Of a stretch of DNA of 64,000 bases, positions 33,906-48,105 are shown in pieces. A program made the position numbers and the translations under genes. Origin of the DNA: Bolinopsis microptera. Lineage: Eukaryota; Ctenophora; Tentaculata; Lobata; Bolinopsidae. The DNA lies in the NCBI RefSeq assembly GCF_026151205.1, contig NC_087074.1, positions 1,984,001 to 2,048,000 of the forward strand, in the 5' to 3' direction. The notes beneath the pieces were generated by a model that was given only the letters and a program-made list of their open reading frames with translations, ran no database searches and had not been told where the DNA came from. Position 1 is the first letter of the stretch. Every line of letters begins with the position of its first letter.

Positions 33906-36900
33906 CAAAACTAACTTTTTAATATTTGACTTTAAGTCAACCCCTGCCTGTTTTGAAATTTTTCATGTTTTGATAGTGCGGCGTGGGAAATGCATTTTTT
34001 TCAAAACACAAGCTGTAAAACATTTTACTCAAAATTTTTGTAATTTTTTTACTTTTTTTTTGGGAAAACGGTACAAATTTCCAGGGGGTGGGAGGATGGG
34101 CAGACTTATCAATAAATGATCAAACAGTGTAAGTTTTTTTAAGTATGTAAAAAAAGTACAACGGGAAAGATATGATGGCAAAAATAAAAATAATTAAAAA
34201 ATAATTTTTAAACTTATAGATTATAGGGGCCAAAAACTTAAAATGCAAAGGGTCCCAAAAAAAGCGGATACAAGAAAAAACCCTAAAAAGCAATAAAATT
34301 TTTGGTCAAAACCAAAAAAAAAATTGTAAAGATTTGCCCTTTAAAATTAAAATTTTTAAGGGTATGCATTAACAGTAGAAACTTTGAAAAATAGTAAATT
34401 TTAAATAAAAGCACTTTAAAAGAAAGTTTCAGATACATTTTAAAAGATTCAGTGCATAAAATTTTAAAATTTCAAGAGGCGTCATTCCTAATTTGGGCCC
34501 CACTTTCTGAAAGATCTTTCCCCATACTGTGAATTCTTTGGTTTAGTCAATAGAAAAGATGTTAAATTGGCTATTTAAAAATCACTTAAAAAATTCAAAC
34601 ACTAAATCTATTACATTTATTGAGGCCCCCTGGGAATAATGCCTCGGTAAAGAAACGCCCATTAGGTTGTTGTCAATGAAAATGGTTGTTAAAACGTTTT
34701 GTTTCTTAAAGACCCCAAAGGGACTTCAACTTTTTTTTTTAAAGAGTTTACCCCCTTACCCTAAGATTACAACTTTCCCATTTAACCTTTTTTCCCCCGG
34801 AGTGCTACTGGGGTATTTAAATTTTAAAAAAATTTCGAACGTAGCATTTTTTTTGTGTAACTATGTTAGAAAAGTTGGCTCAAACATTAAACTGAGATTG
34901 AGGGTTCTGTTAAATTCCCAGCAAGGGCTTGCCCCTATGTAAATGTTAAAAAGTTTAACTCTTTAAGAGAGAAGATAGTTTTCGTCGGAAAATTTTTTTC
35001 TCTATAAAAATTTTCAGAAAGTGACGGCACCAAAGTTCCCTCGCGATGTTATTTTTCCCCTGTTTGCCCCGGTACCTGACCCTGTGAACAGTCTTTTTCA
35101 ATTTTCCCCCTCAGTATTGGGTCTTTCCCTCGATTTGTTTCTGGAAACCCCAAAGAGTACCCAAAATTTTTCGAAGACATGAACTTTTCAGCAGAAATTA
35201 AATTTTGGAAAACCCCAAACACTCTGTAAATGGTGACAATGAATTTGAAAAACTTTCAACCCCATCCAAAGTTTTGAGTGGGGTTTTTTCGTTTGTTAAA
35301 TCCCAAAGTTAGATATAAAAACCCACTATACTCAAAGAAAATAGGGCAGTTGCATATTCGGGGATTTCCCTTGTTCCAATGGAGGTTTATAACCCAAGGC
35401 CCAGTAGCAGAAAAACCATAAAAATTTATTTAGAACGTTACGTCACAGTTCCAAAATTGAAATTCAATAGTGTATGATTCCCAAGTATAGAAAGGCGCAA
35501 GGATTCCTTCACTGGATGGGGAGGTAAATTTTCCCCGGGGGTCATTCTACCTCTCTTTGGGGGTACTAGAGCCCAAGCTTAGACCCAAAACTTAGAGCCA
35601 TATTGTGACCTCACCCTCCCCCATGGGACATAATGAATATGACCGACAATCCCAGCCCCGCTTTAACACAGCCTATCCAGGCAAGTTAAAAACCCATGAA
35701 ATAAGCATTACCTGCCCCCAAATTGATGGCAGCGAACCTTTCTACTTTTGAGTTTCCAGTAAAGTTAAGAACACTGAACCCCGGCCCCCCTAGACGATCA
35801 ATGACATTTGGAAAATCGGGGGTTGTGTCAAATTGCTCTAGTATGTTTCCAAATTGAGGGGAAAAGCTATGCCCCAAAATCATGAGGCAATGTATTAGTC
35901 CCCGGTGACAGCCATTCAACATAACGGTTTTTCAATCAGATGTAAGAAAACACTTTAAAATCCCAATAATGTAAAAAGCATTGTACTTTTGTGGTAAAAT
36001 GATGGACTTTTCCTGACAGCCCTCGCCCTAGGATAAACTCTTGCCCTGTAGTTTTTTGGGGTTCTAGAGCTCTGACTTAAAAAAATTTGTTTTGAAAAAC
36101 TTGACTTTTTCCTTCCAAGTGGGCACCTGGGCAAATTTTAAAAATTGTTAAACTTATTCCCTCGGGGGGTTTTCTCCAGAAAAAAGGTTTTTTAAAATGA
36201 TTAATGGTGTTATAAATCTGCCAAAGAAATAACTATGAAAAATGCTCCAACCGAGCAATTTTTTCTTTTAGGATAAAAAAGGCTTTAAAAAAATGTCATT
36301 TTTTTAGTGTTTGGGAGGTAATGTCCTTCAATGATTAGGGCTAGTAAATTTTAGCAAGGCATTAAAGTATATGAAAAACCTTTAGAAAACTGCTAAATAT
36401 GAAAAACCCCCAAACCAAGTTTTATTTTTACAGTAAACCCCAGAAATAAAACCTGCTTTTTTTCTGTTTTTTATTAAAACCCAAATTTTTTAACCAATTT
36501 TTTTCTTCCTTTGTGAATTAAAAAAATTACAAGTGACAAATTTTAATAATGAGCTGATGGGTTTTCACAACCCTGATTGGTCATTGAACATTCAAGGAGG
36601 GCTTCTAAATTTTAGCAAAAGTAATAAAAATTTCCCCAATTTTTTAGAGATCTAAATTAGACATACTTTCCCTAAATGAGAGATCTTAATGATCTATTGA
36701 CCAGCACCATAAATACCTTCCTCCTTCAACCTTATGCGATGCGACGGGCCCCAAACGTTAGGGTGGTTGTGGTTTAATGATAAACAAAAAATAGCTTACA
36801 CAGAATTAGTTATGGTGTAAGCTTGATAATTAAAGCTTTATGGGTGAAGTTTAAAGAATAAAAGATCAATGTTTGTGTTCTATCGTTTGGGAAATTTTAT

Positions 36901-39900
36901 TGCAGTGTTGATATTTTTATTGAATACATTATTTTTGCATGAAAAAATTTGAATGGGAAAAAGGTTTCTGGATTGGGGATAAAAACTTTGCCCCAGAATA
37001 ATACCCATCCCCCCCAGACAAAAAAATTTAGTATACCTTGAGAGTTAAAAATCTTTTCAAACCTTAAAGGGATAACTAGGTTGCCGTGGGCATTTACCCC
37101 TATTTGATGAAATTTCCCCTAATGTTATGCAGATTTTGTCCAATTTTGTTTTGGACGTTTTGGAGATCATAAAGTTTTATGGTGGATAGTTTTAAAAGTA
37201 CATAGTCCAAAATTTGGGAAAAGGTTAAAATTAGAAATCTTTGTAAACGTATGTTAAAAAAATTTTGACTATCTAGACACTGTTGTTTTACAGCCACTTT
37301 GGGAAAGTACGTTAAAGCTATCACAGCGGGCCCCTTTGTCATCATATAAACAGGTAGCAACCTTCCCTTTGCAAGCCCATAGAAAGGCTGAAAATTATCT
37401 AAACCTTCTACTGAATTTTATTCCCATTAAATAACACATTTTTTCAAAAGAAATTCCCGAAAAAAGGGTAAGGAGACAATGGAAATTGCAAAAAAATGTG
37501 GTACTGTAGAAATGTATAAAGTAAAATGGGTGGGTTTGCTACAGTTTCAAAAAATTTTAAAAAAAATTTTCAAAAACCGCAAAAGGGCTAATGTAATCGA
37601 TGATCTAAATTAAAAAAGTCCCAGAGATTTAAAGGGATATGGAAAACTATAAATGGCTAAAAATTGCCCCCGGTAAACAAATTTGTCAAACATCAATGAA
37701 AAACCGAAAATTTTTTTTTTAAAAAAATTTTTTGAAAATGTTGGATCAAGTTAAAAATCGGGCCCCCAATATTGAAAAAGGTTAGTTTACTGTTTTTTTT
37801 ACCTCCTAGAATTCAAATATCCATTTGATAGTTCCCAAAAGAAAAAAATGAAACTGTTTCCCATGTATGCGAAACGCTAAGTGACAAGGCCTATGAAAAA
37901 GTCCCCTCTATTTTTTTTAAGCAAGCTGTCCCACCATAGTTGAGACTGACCCACATTTCAATTTGGGGCCAAATACAGTGTTGTCCCAAACCCCTTGTAA
38001 AAAGCTAGAGTCTCCCATCCATAAGGCAGGAATGAAAGATGATTTTTAAAATTACGGGCAATATCCACCTTCCCACTTAGGAAAACTTTAGAATATTTTG
38101 TCGGAAAGCAAACTAGATTACAGGGAAGAAAAAAAACTTTTCATCCGGTCAATATGGTTTTTCGGAAAAAAACCCAAAATTATCTGATGTCGTTGGGGGG
38201 GGCGAATATATATGAAAACAATTTTAAAGGGAAATATTTTTTTGATTTAAAAAGGCCTTTGACACAGTGTCATGAAATTTTGTTCAAAATTGGAAATTTT
38301 TGGTTTGGTCCCTTTGTTTTAAACCCTGGTTTAAGAATTCTTTTTTAATACAAGCACTAGGATCGGGCAATCTAACTATTTTTAAATTTCTGGTGTTTCC
38401 AAAAAGGAAGATCTTTGGGGTAAATTTTTGTATTTCTATGACATCATTTATCCCTTAAACCTATTAAACCCTTTTCTATTTGCAGTGTTGGTGATTTCTT
38501 TGATCAAACCTGCAAAAGCAATTTATAAACATGAAAATAAAACTTATGCTTTTAAATGGCTCGTGTTAAAAATTAATCCCAATAAAGAAGATGATTCCTA
38601 TTTTTTGATTTTTTGCCCAACATGAAAAAATTACCTTTGATTTAATGGGTAATTTCAAAATCAAGGAGTGCAAAGAGACAAAATATTTGGCCTATTCTGT
38701 ATAAATTAAATTCAAAAGCCAGTAATTATATTTTAGGAAGGTATAAAGAGAATTGGTGCCATGTATAGAAGTAAAGACTTACCCATTAAATATGGAAAAA
38801 TGTTTGAAAAGCATCTTTTGCCCAATTCGTTTTTTAGACACGTTTTTTGTAGAGTCAGACAAATTGCTGAACTTGACACTCTGACAAAAAGGTAGCCAAA
38901 ATCCCTTAAACTTTCCCAAAAACAAGGGAGCAGCCTTAATGTTTTTTTGAGACATGAAATGGTTACCACTCCTCTTAGACGAAAACCCCATCTGTCAAAT
39001 TATAGTTTAGAACATCCATGAAAATTGTCCTACAACTTTAGAACAAATTTTTTTACATAAGGAGGTGTTGGGGGCGAAAACTGCAACCCCTTTTTTAATA
39101 GATCAACATCACATAAAAACTTTTATACTTGGGGGCAAAATTTTGGGAAAAAGTTCCAACAGAAAACTAGAAATTGCCCGATGTTAAAAAACTTTTTTGT
39201 TGTTAAGAAACAGCTACTTCACTTAACAACGCCCCAATTTAACCGTCGAAAATTTATATGACAAATTTTACATGAAAACATGCGCCCATAACTAAGTAAA
39301 TTCTAATTTTTTTCTGAGGGAATATAAATTGTGTTCGAAAAGATATTCCCCTTTTTCCATTCCTTTGATTTTTTTTGCACATGACTGCATGTTTTAACTG
39401 GAAAGGGTTCCCCTGGTGTTTTAAACCCCTTTTTAATTTTTTGACCCATTATACTTAGTGGTGTTTTATAACAATTTTAATTTTTTAAATTTCATACTTG
39501 TAATTTTTTTTTTTGGGGACGTATCACCCCGTTTTATCATTTATAAAGTAAGTTTATTGGAAAATTGATGAATGTTATTTTTTATTTAATTTATATTCTA
39601 GATATTTTTTTATTTTAAAAGACGAAACCTTGTTTTTTCTTTTTATTATTACCTATCTCTTGTAAGACTTTTTTCAAGGCATTGACAAGATACCAATTAG
39701 GCATTCATTATTTTCTAAATTTTTACTTGCAAGGGTTTGAAAATTTATTCCTTGGTCAACAGATTTCAAAAGTTTAATTTAATTGTTTATGCAGTGGTAT
39801 ATAAAAAGTTTTTTAATTTTGCTTTGGGTATTAAAATTTAAGGTATTGAGGTTTAATGATGAATTTGGGTTTGAATTTTATATAAATTTACATATGGGTT

Positions 39901-42900
39901 GGGGCATTTTGCTAGTAAATATGGTTAACTCATATATATTATTATTTGATTGGTATTTGATTCTGTTATTTCTCTAGGGAAAATTTATTATTTTTATCCA
40001 ATTTGGCTTTGGTGGGGGCCCCCCTAAAAGAACTGGATTTTTTCCAGGGAGCATCCCCCACAGAGTTGGTTACATATTTTAAATTATTAACCATTTCATT
40101 TGTATGTGCCCCAAAATTTTTCAATCAAATAATTGGGCCCCTCCATTAAGAATTTATAGACAAGAAAAAAAAATTTTTTGAAAATTTTTTAACTAAAAGG
40201 CAAACCAATGAAGTCTTTTGAGTGTTCCTAATGATCATATTTTTATAGTCCTACATAGCTTTGCAGCTGCATCTGAACGGTTGGAGTTGGGGGGGTGAGG
40301 GTTTTCACTAATTCCAAATAAGGCATTGAGTGTCCAATTTGAGGGCAAAGTGCTGTTAAATTTTAAACTTGAGTGAGCTTTATAAAAGGATTTTTCCTTA
40401 TTCCAATTTTAAGGATCGAAACAAGCTTTTTTAGGCATGATTGAGGTCAAAAATAAGATGAGGTCATTTGAACACCCAAATTCTTTGTTTTGCTACAAAT
40501 CTGATACGGTATCATTTAAGTTAACTCCCCCTAATGACCTGGTTTAGAAATTAGGTGAGGGATGATGTATTTTTGTTTTCCAGGTTAAGTTAAAAGGCAA
40601 TATTCAACCATCCAGCGCTGTATGGGCCTAGCGCAATTCACAAATTTTGGTGCCCCCAAAAATTTACCGATCCAAAGGGTTTTAAAGTTTTTTATACCTG
40701 GGGGTTCGATTTCCCAAAATTTTTCCGATTTCCGATGGTTTTAAAAAGGGTCTGATGTTATGTTGAATAGCACCCGGGCCTAACAAGAACCGAGGTACCC
40801 AAATTCTAAAGATGACACTGTAGAAAAGCTATTTGGGCTTTTAGTGCGGCCCACTAGGGAAAATCTTGAAACCCTTTTAAAAGCAGTACCTCCGTATGGA
40901 TCTCTTCGAAAGGATTTTGAGTAATTTTCTGTGTTCCGTTAAAGGGTGCGATAAAACGAGAATTTGGAACATGGAGGTTTTTTCTATAATGCCCCGCAGT
41001 AGGTCATTTGTTACTTTTAAAAAGATGGTTCAGTAAATGGAAATTTTATAGGCAGATTGCTTTTGGAAAAGTTGAGATCATTTTTAGCCCCGAAAGTTCA
41101 TTTAACCTTTTCAGCACAACCTTTTTGATGGTTTACCCCGGAAAAGGAGGTTAGATATAGGTGATAGTTTGAAGTATTTGGATCAAATTTGTGGTCCTTG
41201 ATGGTGGAATAATGTCCAGTCTTCAAACCCCGAAAGGGCCCCTTTGTAGAGAGGTTGACCAGTTTGACAAGACAGGAATAAACTTTTGATATTTTTTTTG
41301 AGGCGTTTTGGAAGAAAAAAAGATGGTGCCATTGATTTTCCCTTTTTTTGATTATTTCAGACGGTATCCCTTTTGCTGGTTCAAATTCTATAACGACCTT
41401 CACATTGGAATTGTTTGTTATTAAATGTCTTTTCAAAACAAATCTTCATGCTGGGGGAAAAATTTTTTCCCAATGTTCTTTATCTTTTCATTGAAATAGT
41501 GATTAAAATCATGAAAAATTTTGAAACTTTTGATTCTGGGGGAGGATAATTTTGATGTTGTAAGCCACGATTGACAATGTATATATGCTTTTAAAATCTG
41601 TTGTTTTTGTCAAGTAAACCTTTATAATCTGTTGTTTTTTTGTTGCCGTTTTTTGTTTCATCTCGGTCTCTTCAAAGGTATCTGTTTTCCCCCTTTTTGC
41701 TTGTTCTCTGGTTTCCCTTTTAAGTTTCCCCTTTTATTTTTACTCAGAATCAAAAGGGGGGGCATGGGGGAACAAAGCTTATAGTCTTTTGGCCAAAGTG
41801 CATGTTATCGAGGAACTACCAATTTCATTTGGAAAATTTTCCAAGATTAAAAAAAGCGTTCCAATTTTAGTCAAAAGGGGACATCGTAAATAATTGCCAA
41901 AAGATCCAATCCACGGTTTTTAAACGTTAGTTTGTTGTTTTAGGGCTTTGAGGTTAGTTGAAACTTCTTGGGGGCAAAAAAGGGGGGAAGTGATCATGGG
42001 AAGTTTTTCAGGATTTCAAATTTTAGAGTTTTTAAAAAGTTTTCTTGGTAAAAAGCGGTCAAAAGTTCCCCACTCATGTGGGTGGATTTTTTAATAAGTT
42101 TCTTAAACCATAAAAAGAGGTGGTCTCAGCAGTTCGTTTAGTTTACGTAAATTAACTCGGTGAAAATTTAAAACCCTCCCTTTTATATGTCATTTTTGCT
42201 TGAGAACCCCAAAAAGTCTCAAAATTCCCCAAGACTTCTTTGAGAGGGCATTCGAAGTGCATAGGACAGGTCTTCAGCAGGGGTGACTTTTTTGATCCGC
42301 ATGAGTTTAAAGGTTTTCGGGTTCGGAACTTTTAAATTACAAAAGAGAAAAGTAATGCCATGTTTTAATCGGCGTGACCCCCTCTGTTGTTTGCTCGAAA
42401 CATAACAAACGTAGCCCAAGATTTATAAATGGTTTAGATTGGCTTGGGAGTAACCCTGTTTGTTACAAAAGCAACGTTACATCAGGCTTGAGAGACATAA
42501 AGTTCACCTTATTATTAAGCTTCTCAATTCCAGTCATTACGAAGTTGTGAATTTTTTTTGGGTTTGGAGGGGAAAATAGTTTTTTTTAAAAAAAGATGGG
42601 GCTTTTAAAATTCCTTTTTGAACCGGTAGAAGGGCCCAGTGGAAAATGCAGCATTTTACTAAAAATAGGGGAGCCGTTTTTTTCAGTTATAAACGTTGAG
42701 TGGGCATTAGATCATTTTTTCCCCTGAATTTTTTGTTTTATTATCACATTTTGGTTTTATGTGGGGCGGGCAGAAACACAAATTAAAAATTCGTTTTTAC
42801 AAGTCTTTGAAAGTGCCCAAATTTTCATTGTTAAAACTTTTATTAAAGTTGGTCATCACTTGGGAAGGAATAAAACCCAAGAAAAACTGTTTTATTACTG

Positions 42901-43900
42901 TTGAATTCAATATTTCCTCAACTTAGATGGGGTGTTTGATTTTTGGGTTTTTACGGGGGGTTTCCAGGAAATCAACAAGAAGAGTTTTTTTAGGCAGTGG
43001 AAATGTAAAGGTTTTTTTTCGAAGTGTTTTATCTTTTTGTGACTTATTAAAAAATTTGGTGACCCAAAAAGAGTAGTGGGATATTTTGCTTTGGGTTTTT
43101 AGTTGTTAGAGCTATATGAGATAATTTGCTCTTTTAGTTTTTCTCGTGGTTGGGGGGTAAAGGTCTTTTCACCTTTCTTCAAATTTGCTTAGACCCGGTT
43201 TTAAAACTTTTTTCGATTTTACAGGAACATTAGCACCTTTTGTAAAAAACCCCGCAAGGATTTTTTTTATTTCATCGGCCCCTTCTCACCCTGTAGTAGC
43301 TGGTTTAAGGGTTTAATGGCTTTGGGGGAACGGTGGGTTTAACCCCGGGGTGGGTTATGACCCAGAAATTCCCCAAAAAATTCTTAATTCGGAATCAAGT
43401 AGTGTGTTATGGGTTGTAAGACCTGAAAAAGATATTGTTGTGGGTCGCTTACTTGATGATGTGAAAAAAAGGACAATAAAAAGAAAGTTTCCCCTTTTTT
43501 GTTTTTTTTTGTTGAATTTTTGTACAAAGCGTGTAGAAAGAGGACAGGGATTTTTACTTGATTTTGATTGGCCCAGCCTGTTTTAATATTTAAAAGGGCA
43601 CCCAGGGGATGAACACTTTTTACAATTGTACAAATACCGTTTCATTTTAAAATTTGGGGGTTTTTCAACTGCACAGTTTGAAAAAGGATTTTTCCCCAAG
43701 TGTGGGATCTTTTAAAAATTGTCAATCCGTAAAGGTAATAAATTTGAAGAACCACCCCGGCCCCCCTTTAATTTCTTTGTCCTCTTTGGGGGGATAAAGA
43801 AAACCCGTTGGGGAGCAGGTCTTAAACTGTAGTCACGGGGGGTAGTGACAAAATTTGAGTAAGTGGCAGTTTAGGGGTCCTCAAATTATTTGTTATATAG
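33906..43900. other. Homopolymer-distorted, probably low-accuracy sequence
   Basis: From the gap to about 43.9 kb the text changes: runs of four to ten A, T, G or C occur in almost every line, and open frames are short. A LINE reverse transcriptase on the plus strand can be followed only by hopping frames. No other gene can be called. Segments at 41.1-42.4 kb (minus) and 43.35-43.59 kb (plus) have protein-like composition but no recognised domain. Confidence 0.75.
37540..39245 (+). mobile_element. Damaged non-LTR retrotransposon reverse transcriptase
   Basis: Frame-hopping translation recovers the landmarks of a LINE reverse transcriptase in order: a YRPIS-like fingers motif (about 38050-38100), QYGFRK-like sequence (38145), an FDLKKAFDTV.HEILF-like palm motif (38240-38290), an LNPFLFA(DD)-like catalytic motif (38468-38495, Asp pair not readable here), ETKYLG (38670) and RRIGAMYRSK (38750). 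A C-terminal YKG.KIW..VPTELRNC-like end sits at 39120-39185. The order fits jockey/CR1/L2-type elements. Every frame is broken by homopolymer changes, so I cannot say whether the element is dead or only badly sequenced. Confidence 0.7.
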
Positions 43901-44519
43901 TAGTGTTGAAAGTATTAAAACTAAAAAAATAAGGATGTGCTTGCTAAACAACTCGTGCATTCCTTACAGTGGATGGAGAGACAAGTTGTGTTAGACAGAA
44001 ATGTGCGTGAAGATATTAGTGCATATCAGTCGGAAGTGATCAGTCCGCAGGACAAGCTTATTGATAATCAAAACAAGGTTAGTGAAGCTCAAAAGAAGAC
44101 GATGATAACGGTTCGGTTAAATAAAGATTTTACAGAGGAGCTTTTACTCCGTACAATCAGAGATCACTAAAACGTACAGCAAGGCAGCCATTTCACACGA
44201 TGCGAGAAATCTCAGTACTGTCATCTAGCACAAAACTCTTCAGAGTGCGTTTATAATGTTTTACATATGACCTGACTGAAAATAATTTATTTTTCATTGA
44301 TACATAGAGTACAAGGTTGATAAGTATTCTAAGAAGGCATCAGTTAGCACCTTATATTACAAGAAAACCATGCAAGTTGATTACCGGCATGACTTCATTC
44401 GCCGATAGTGCCGAATGAGGACTCCCCTTTTTTTTGAAAACTTTGCTAAATTTTCATTTTACTGGATCCCATGATAAACTTAATAAAAATGTAAAAGTAG
44501 CGCTCGATTTTAAGCACAT
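43901..44519 (+). other. Short unidentified open frame and flank
   Basis: Sequence quality returns to normal here. A plus-strand frame of about 77 codons (43937-44170) is charged and helical (QDKLIDNQNKVSEAQKK) and ends near a segment resembling 5590-5690. It has no recognisable domain and no supported splice partners. It may be the last exon of a gene lost in the distorted block, or a repeat. Confidence 0.3.
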
Positions 44520-46000
44520 CATGGTGCGCGGCACGCTAGACTTAATATAAAATCTTATTTATCGACACGATTGTAGTGCGATTTGATACAATAACGCAAT
44601 GCACTGCACTATTAAATTGAGCTGTGTATCAAATAATGGATGATGATTAATCACTCTGCACTCTACACTCGACAGTCACATGACTTTTTTTATAACACTT
44701 CCTCTAGGTGGCTCTGAATGACAATTCGAAACTTTAACCCTCTAATCTGATCCCAGTCCTAACCCTAACCCAGTAACCCAATCCCTAGCTAACTGAACTC
44801 GACAAATAATTTGCTTAACCATTTGATTGACGATGTCAACCCTTCCAGATCGTTGATCTGCGAATTAAAACAACAACGATCTCGTCAATGCAAAATAAAA
44901 ATGATAATTTGCGAGGCGCGTCTAAACGGCAAATTGTCTTCCAAGAAAAACGTTGTCATACGTTGTATGACCCGCCGCGCAAGTGTGCGCGCGCGGCTCC
45001 CCCTGTATCGTTGAAACTCTACAGGGGTATACACTATAGTCAAACGACAATGGGGGTCACGACGTGATACAAGAAAAACGATTATCTCAGCACAAAGGCT
45101 CTACTATCAGCAAAAAATAGCCTAATAAATGATTTATGCTTTGCATAGCCATGTGTCTACGCGTACTGCAATAGGTTGCCGCGCGCGCATCCAATTGCAA
45201 TAATGCTTCTCACAACCATTTATGCAGAGCGGCAAAATGCAAAAGATTGACATCGTGAATTGACGCGGACGGATGTTACTTGTCTAAATTTCTTCTCGAA
45301 ATGGCCCGATGGCACGTGCTACGAAGTAGCGCGTGCCGGGCCAGACCATTAACAATGGTCAACATCGCAAATCAATGTGATACTGCAAGCAAAAGGGCTC
45401 TGGACAGAGCAAAAATATATGCTATGCTTATGGACCCTTTTCAATTAAAACAATTTTTCAGATATATAAGTGTTATATTTTTGTTAAGCGTTCATTGTTC
45501 AAAGTAATGCAAAATACATATAGTGTGGACTTGTATCACGTCGTGGTCCCCACGGTCGTTTCACTATCGTTCTTACGATACAGGGGGAGCAGCACATTCA
45601 TATTACAAATGTGGACATCGATTTTATTTGTCATACGTTGTATGGCCCGCCGCACACGAGTGTGCATTTCCCCTGTATCGCAGAAACTGTTTCTTCGATA
45701 CAGAGGGAGCTGCGCACTCATGTGCGGCGGGTCATACAATATATGACAATATTTTATTTGGTTTTTTCTGCCAAGTCGTTCACTGGGCTAGCGTAACATA
45801 AAATGTTTAAATCAAATTTCAGTCCCTCCACAGTTTGTAAATTATCAATTATGCCCCACCAAAGTACAATTTTAAGCGAGTTACCTGGGGACCTCAGGCT
45901 ATCATGTTCATAAACGAATAGAGATTAGGCGGAATGACAGGCTGAGTGCGGCCAGTAATAAGCGAGCCGCCAATATTGTCAATGGTGAGCTCGAGCCGCG
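44520..46000. mobile_element. Mosaic of GC-rich palindromic repeats related to the foldback-element interior
   Basis: Several blocks match the interior of the 8574-12880 element: GGCGGAATGACAGGCTGAG (10279 and 45929), AATAATGCTTCTC (45197), and GATTGACATCGTGAATTGAC-like sequence (10903 and 45245). GC-rich hairpin modules with CCGCCGCAC and CCCTGTATCG recur at 44955-45030, 45540-45600 and 45629-45748. No open frame deserves a gene call. Confidence 0.7.
45629..45748. mobile_element. 120-bp hairpin MITE
   Basis: It begins TGTCATACGTTGTATGGCCC and ends in an imperfect inverse ending ATATGACA. The centre is a CCCTGTATCG...CGATACAGAGGG fold. Both flanks carry ATTTTATT, a possible target duplication offset by two bases. 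Confidence 0.7.
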
Positions 46001-46517
46001 CGCCTTTTCCATATTTTAACCGATCCATATCGTACTGGAAAAATCGAGCGCTGCATTAAAAGAACTGGTTGTAGTCTCGATTGTTTTAATTTCTTGAAAT
46101 TTCCAAATATTGTGCTTCATTTTATTTTGGATTTGGTAATTGAAACTTGTACAGACACTATATACAATAGAGAAATTATTAGATTTTAAAATACTTTCTT
46201 AATGTTCTGAACTTTCTTGAAATGTGCAGAAAGGTCATTTAAACAATATATACATTTAATCAAATCAAGTGATGCAATTGGCAGGGCACAATTATACACG
46301 AGTAACAGAAATGGTCTATTGCTACAAAACGGTCCATTGCTACAAAATGTTCCATTGCTACCAATGTTCCTTCAAGATGATATACTTCACATTTTGATAA
46401 CAGCTTGGTGGCTCTGTGTAAGCAGTCGGATTGCGTATTTAGCCTAACAAAGGAGCCTATCGATATCGAAATATAACAATAACAGCCTTCATAACTGACT
46501 AACTCTCGGTTAAATTC

Positions 46518-47207
46518 ATGTGCAAAATACTCACACAAGGTGACAATCTTTCAGCTACCCTCTACCAAGTTGATGAAAGCAGAATACCAAGTTTTCATGT
46601 CCTAACAATGTCACTGAAAAAGTACTTCCTCTGGAAAGAAAATAAGTCACACGGAACCAGAATGATAGACCTAACGCAGCAACATTTCAAGGATCTAGCC
46701 TATTACACTCAGGCAGACATAATGAGCTACAAAAATAAGATCTGGATTGACAGCATCGAAACAAATCTGCAATGCAGAACTGTCAGTAACAACAAGGAGA
46801 CCAAGATACTCGGTGTGATCACAAAGATCAAAAACAGTGGGCTGCTCCTAGACAAAAACAACTTTTTATTCGGGCACAACACGAGTAAAAATCTGGACAG
46901 CCGAATAATGGACTACATTCACGGCAGCTCACCACTCTTTGCGAACATCCAAAAGATCATGGGTGGTGGCAGTGGTGAGGCCTGTCGTTTCTGTAACAGC
47001 TTCATTGATTCCCCCGTACACCAGCTCCTATTGTGTCTGGAGGTGCAAGACACCAGTTACCTGCAACTGAAAGAAGAGCTGGGTGGGGCAGACTCACATT
47101 CCTATCTAGATGAAGTGTTAACAAAAAGCAGCACACAAAAAGCATTCATTAGGAGAGTCGAATTTCTTTGGGGACAAAATGATGCTCTCCAGGATTTATC
47201 CGACTAG
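46518..47207 (+). mobile_element. LINE 3' end: reverse-transcriptase C-terminal region with Cys-His motif
   Basis: An open frame of about 229 codons lacks catalytic RT motifs but ends in a zinc-knuckle-like CRFCNSFIDSPVHQLLLC pattern (C-x2-C-x8-H-x4-C), the arrangement found after the RT domain in many non-LTR elements. It is consistent with a 5'-truncated insertion. Following sequence to about 47510 (AATAAAG at 47479, then a GTATGTTATGTT-like tail) is a likely 3' UTR. A domesticated gene is possible but less likely. Confidence 0.65.
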
Positions 47208-47895
47208 AAAGATCATGAAATAAAGACTCTGCAAACATCTCAGAGAAATATTACCACCATAAAGAACAAAGAGGGAGTATCCTGGACCCCGAAATCCACC
47301 ACTTTTCTGTACTTTCAGAGGTACCAATGTGGCAGGAAACCAGGGCTCATGCTGCCGCTGAGCTAAAGCAGTAGAGGGGATGGCGGCTTCTCTAGGATCT
47401 AACACGTCCTGAAGCAGACCAACACTATGTCCCAACGCACTGGTGTTGGGATGTCTGCCCCCGGTGCCTGTCCGGGTCAATAAAGCAGTCAAGCATCATG
47501 TATGTTATGTTGAGCATTCTCAACCAACAAATGTGGGAACTCCCACGAGAGACCAAAACAGATCTAAAGAGACACTTAACAACATTGGAAAATAGACTTC
47601 AATTTGTTTATATAATTTATAAAGCGTATATTATTGCCCACGTTAAGGGGCCTGTTAATAATTTATTAAATTATTAGCTATTTTAGATTTAATAATAATA
47701 AACTTCATAACTGAATATATTATCGACATTTTACCCTATACCAAGCACCTTGTGCAAATTTTGTTTATTGACGCAATATTCAAGGCATTCTATGGAAGAA
47801 CTAAAAGTTATAATGAACTTCATTGCTTGCAACATTTTCTCTGTTCTTTAGATTAAATAATCGTAACATACCTTCTAATTCAGTCTTTTCCGACC

Positions 47896-48105
47896 CAGTG
47901 GCGTAACGTTGCCTGTTGGCGCCCCCCCCCCCCCCCCTGTTGGCGCCCCTTCCTAAAATTGAACAAATTAGGGCAAAACGCGCAGTTTTGCTAGTACTTT
48001 AGTTAAGTTTTCGAAATTGTCCCACATTCAAACGACGATTTGGCGCCCCCCTAAGACGTCGCCCCCCGCATAGCGGGGTCAGCGGGGCCCTTCGTTATGC
48101 CACTG
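47896..48105. mobile_element. 210-bp hAT-type MITE with exact 8-bp TSD
   Basis: It starts CAGTGGCGTAACG and ends CGTTATGCCACTG. Identical 8-mers TTCCGACC flank it at 47888-47895 and 48106-48113. The interior includes a 16-C run and GGGGTCAGCGGGGCCC. It lies about 150 bp upstream of the next gene start. Confidence 0.94.

Noticed and set aside
44756..44790. CCCTAA-like repeats suggesting telomeric sequence
   Set aside because: Only about two degenerate units.
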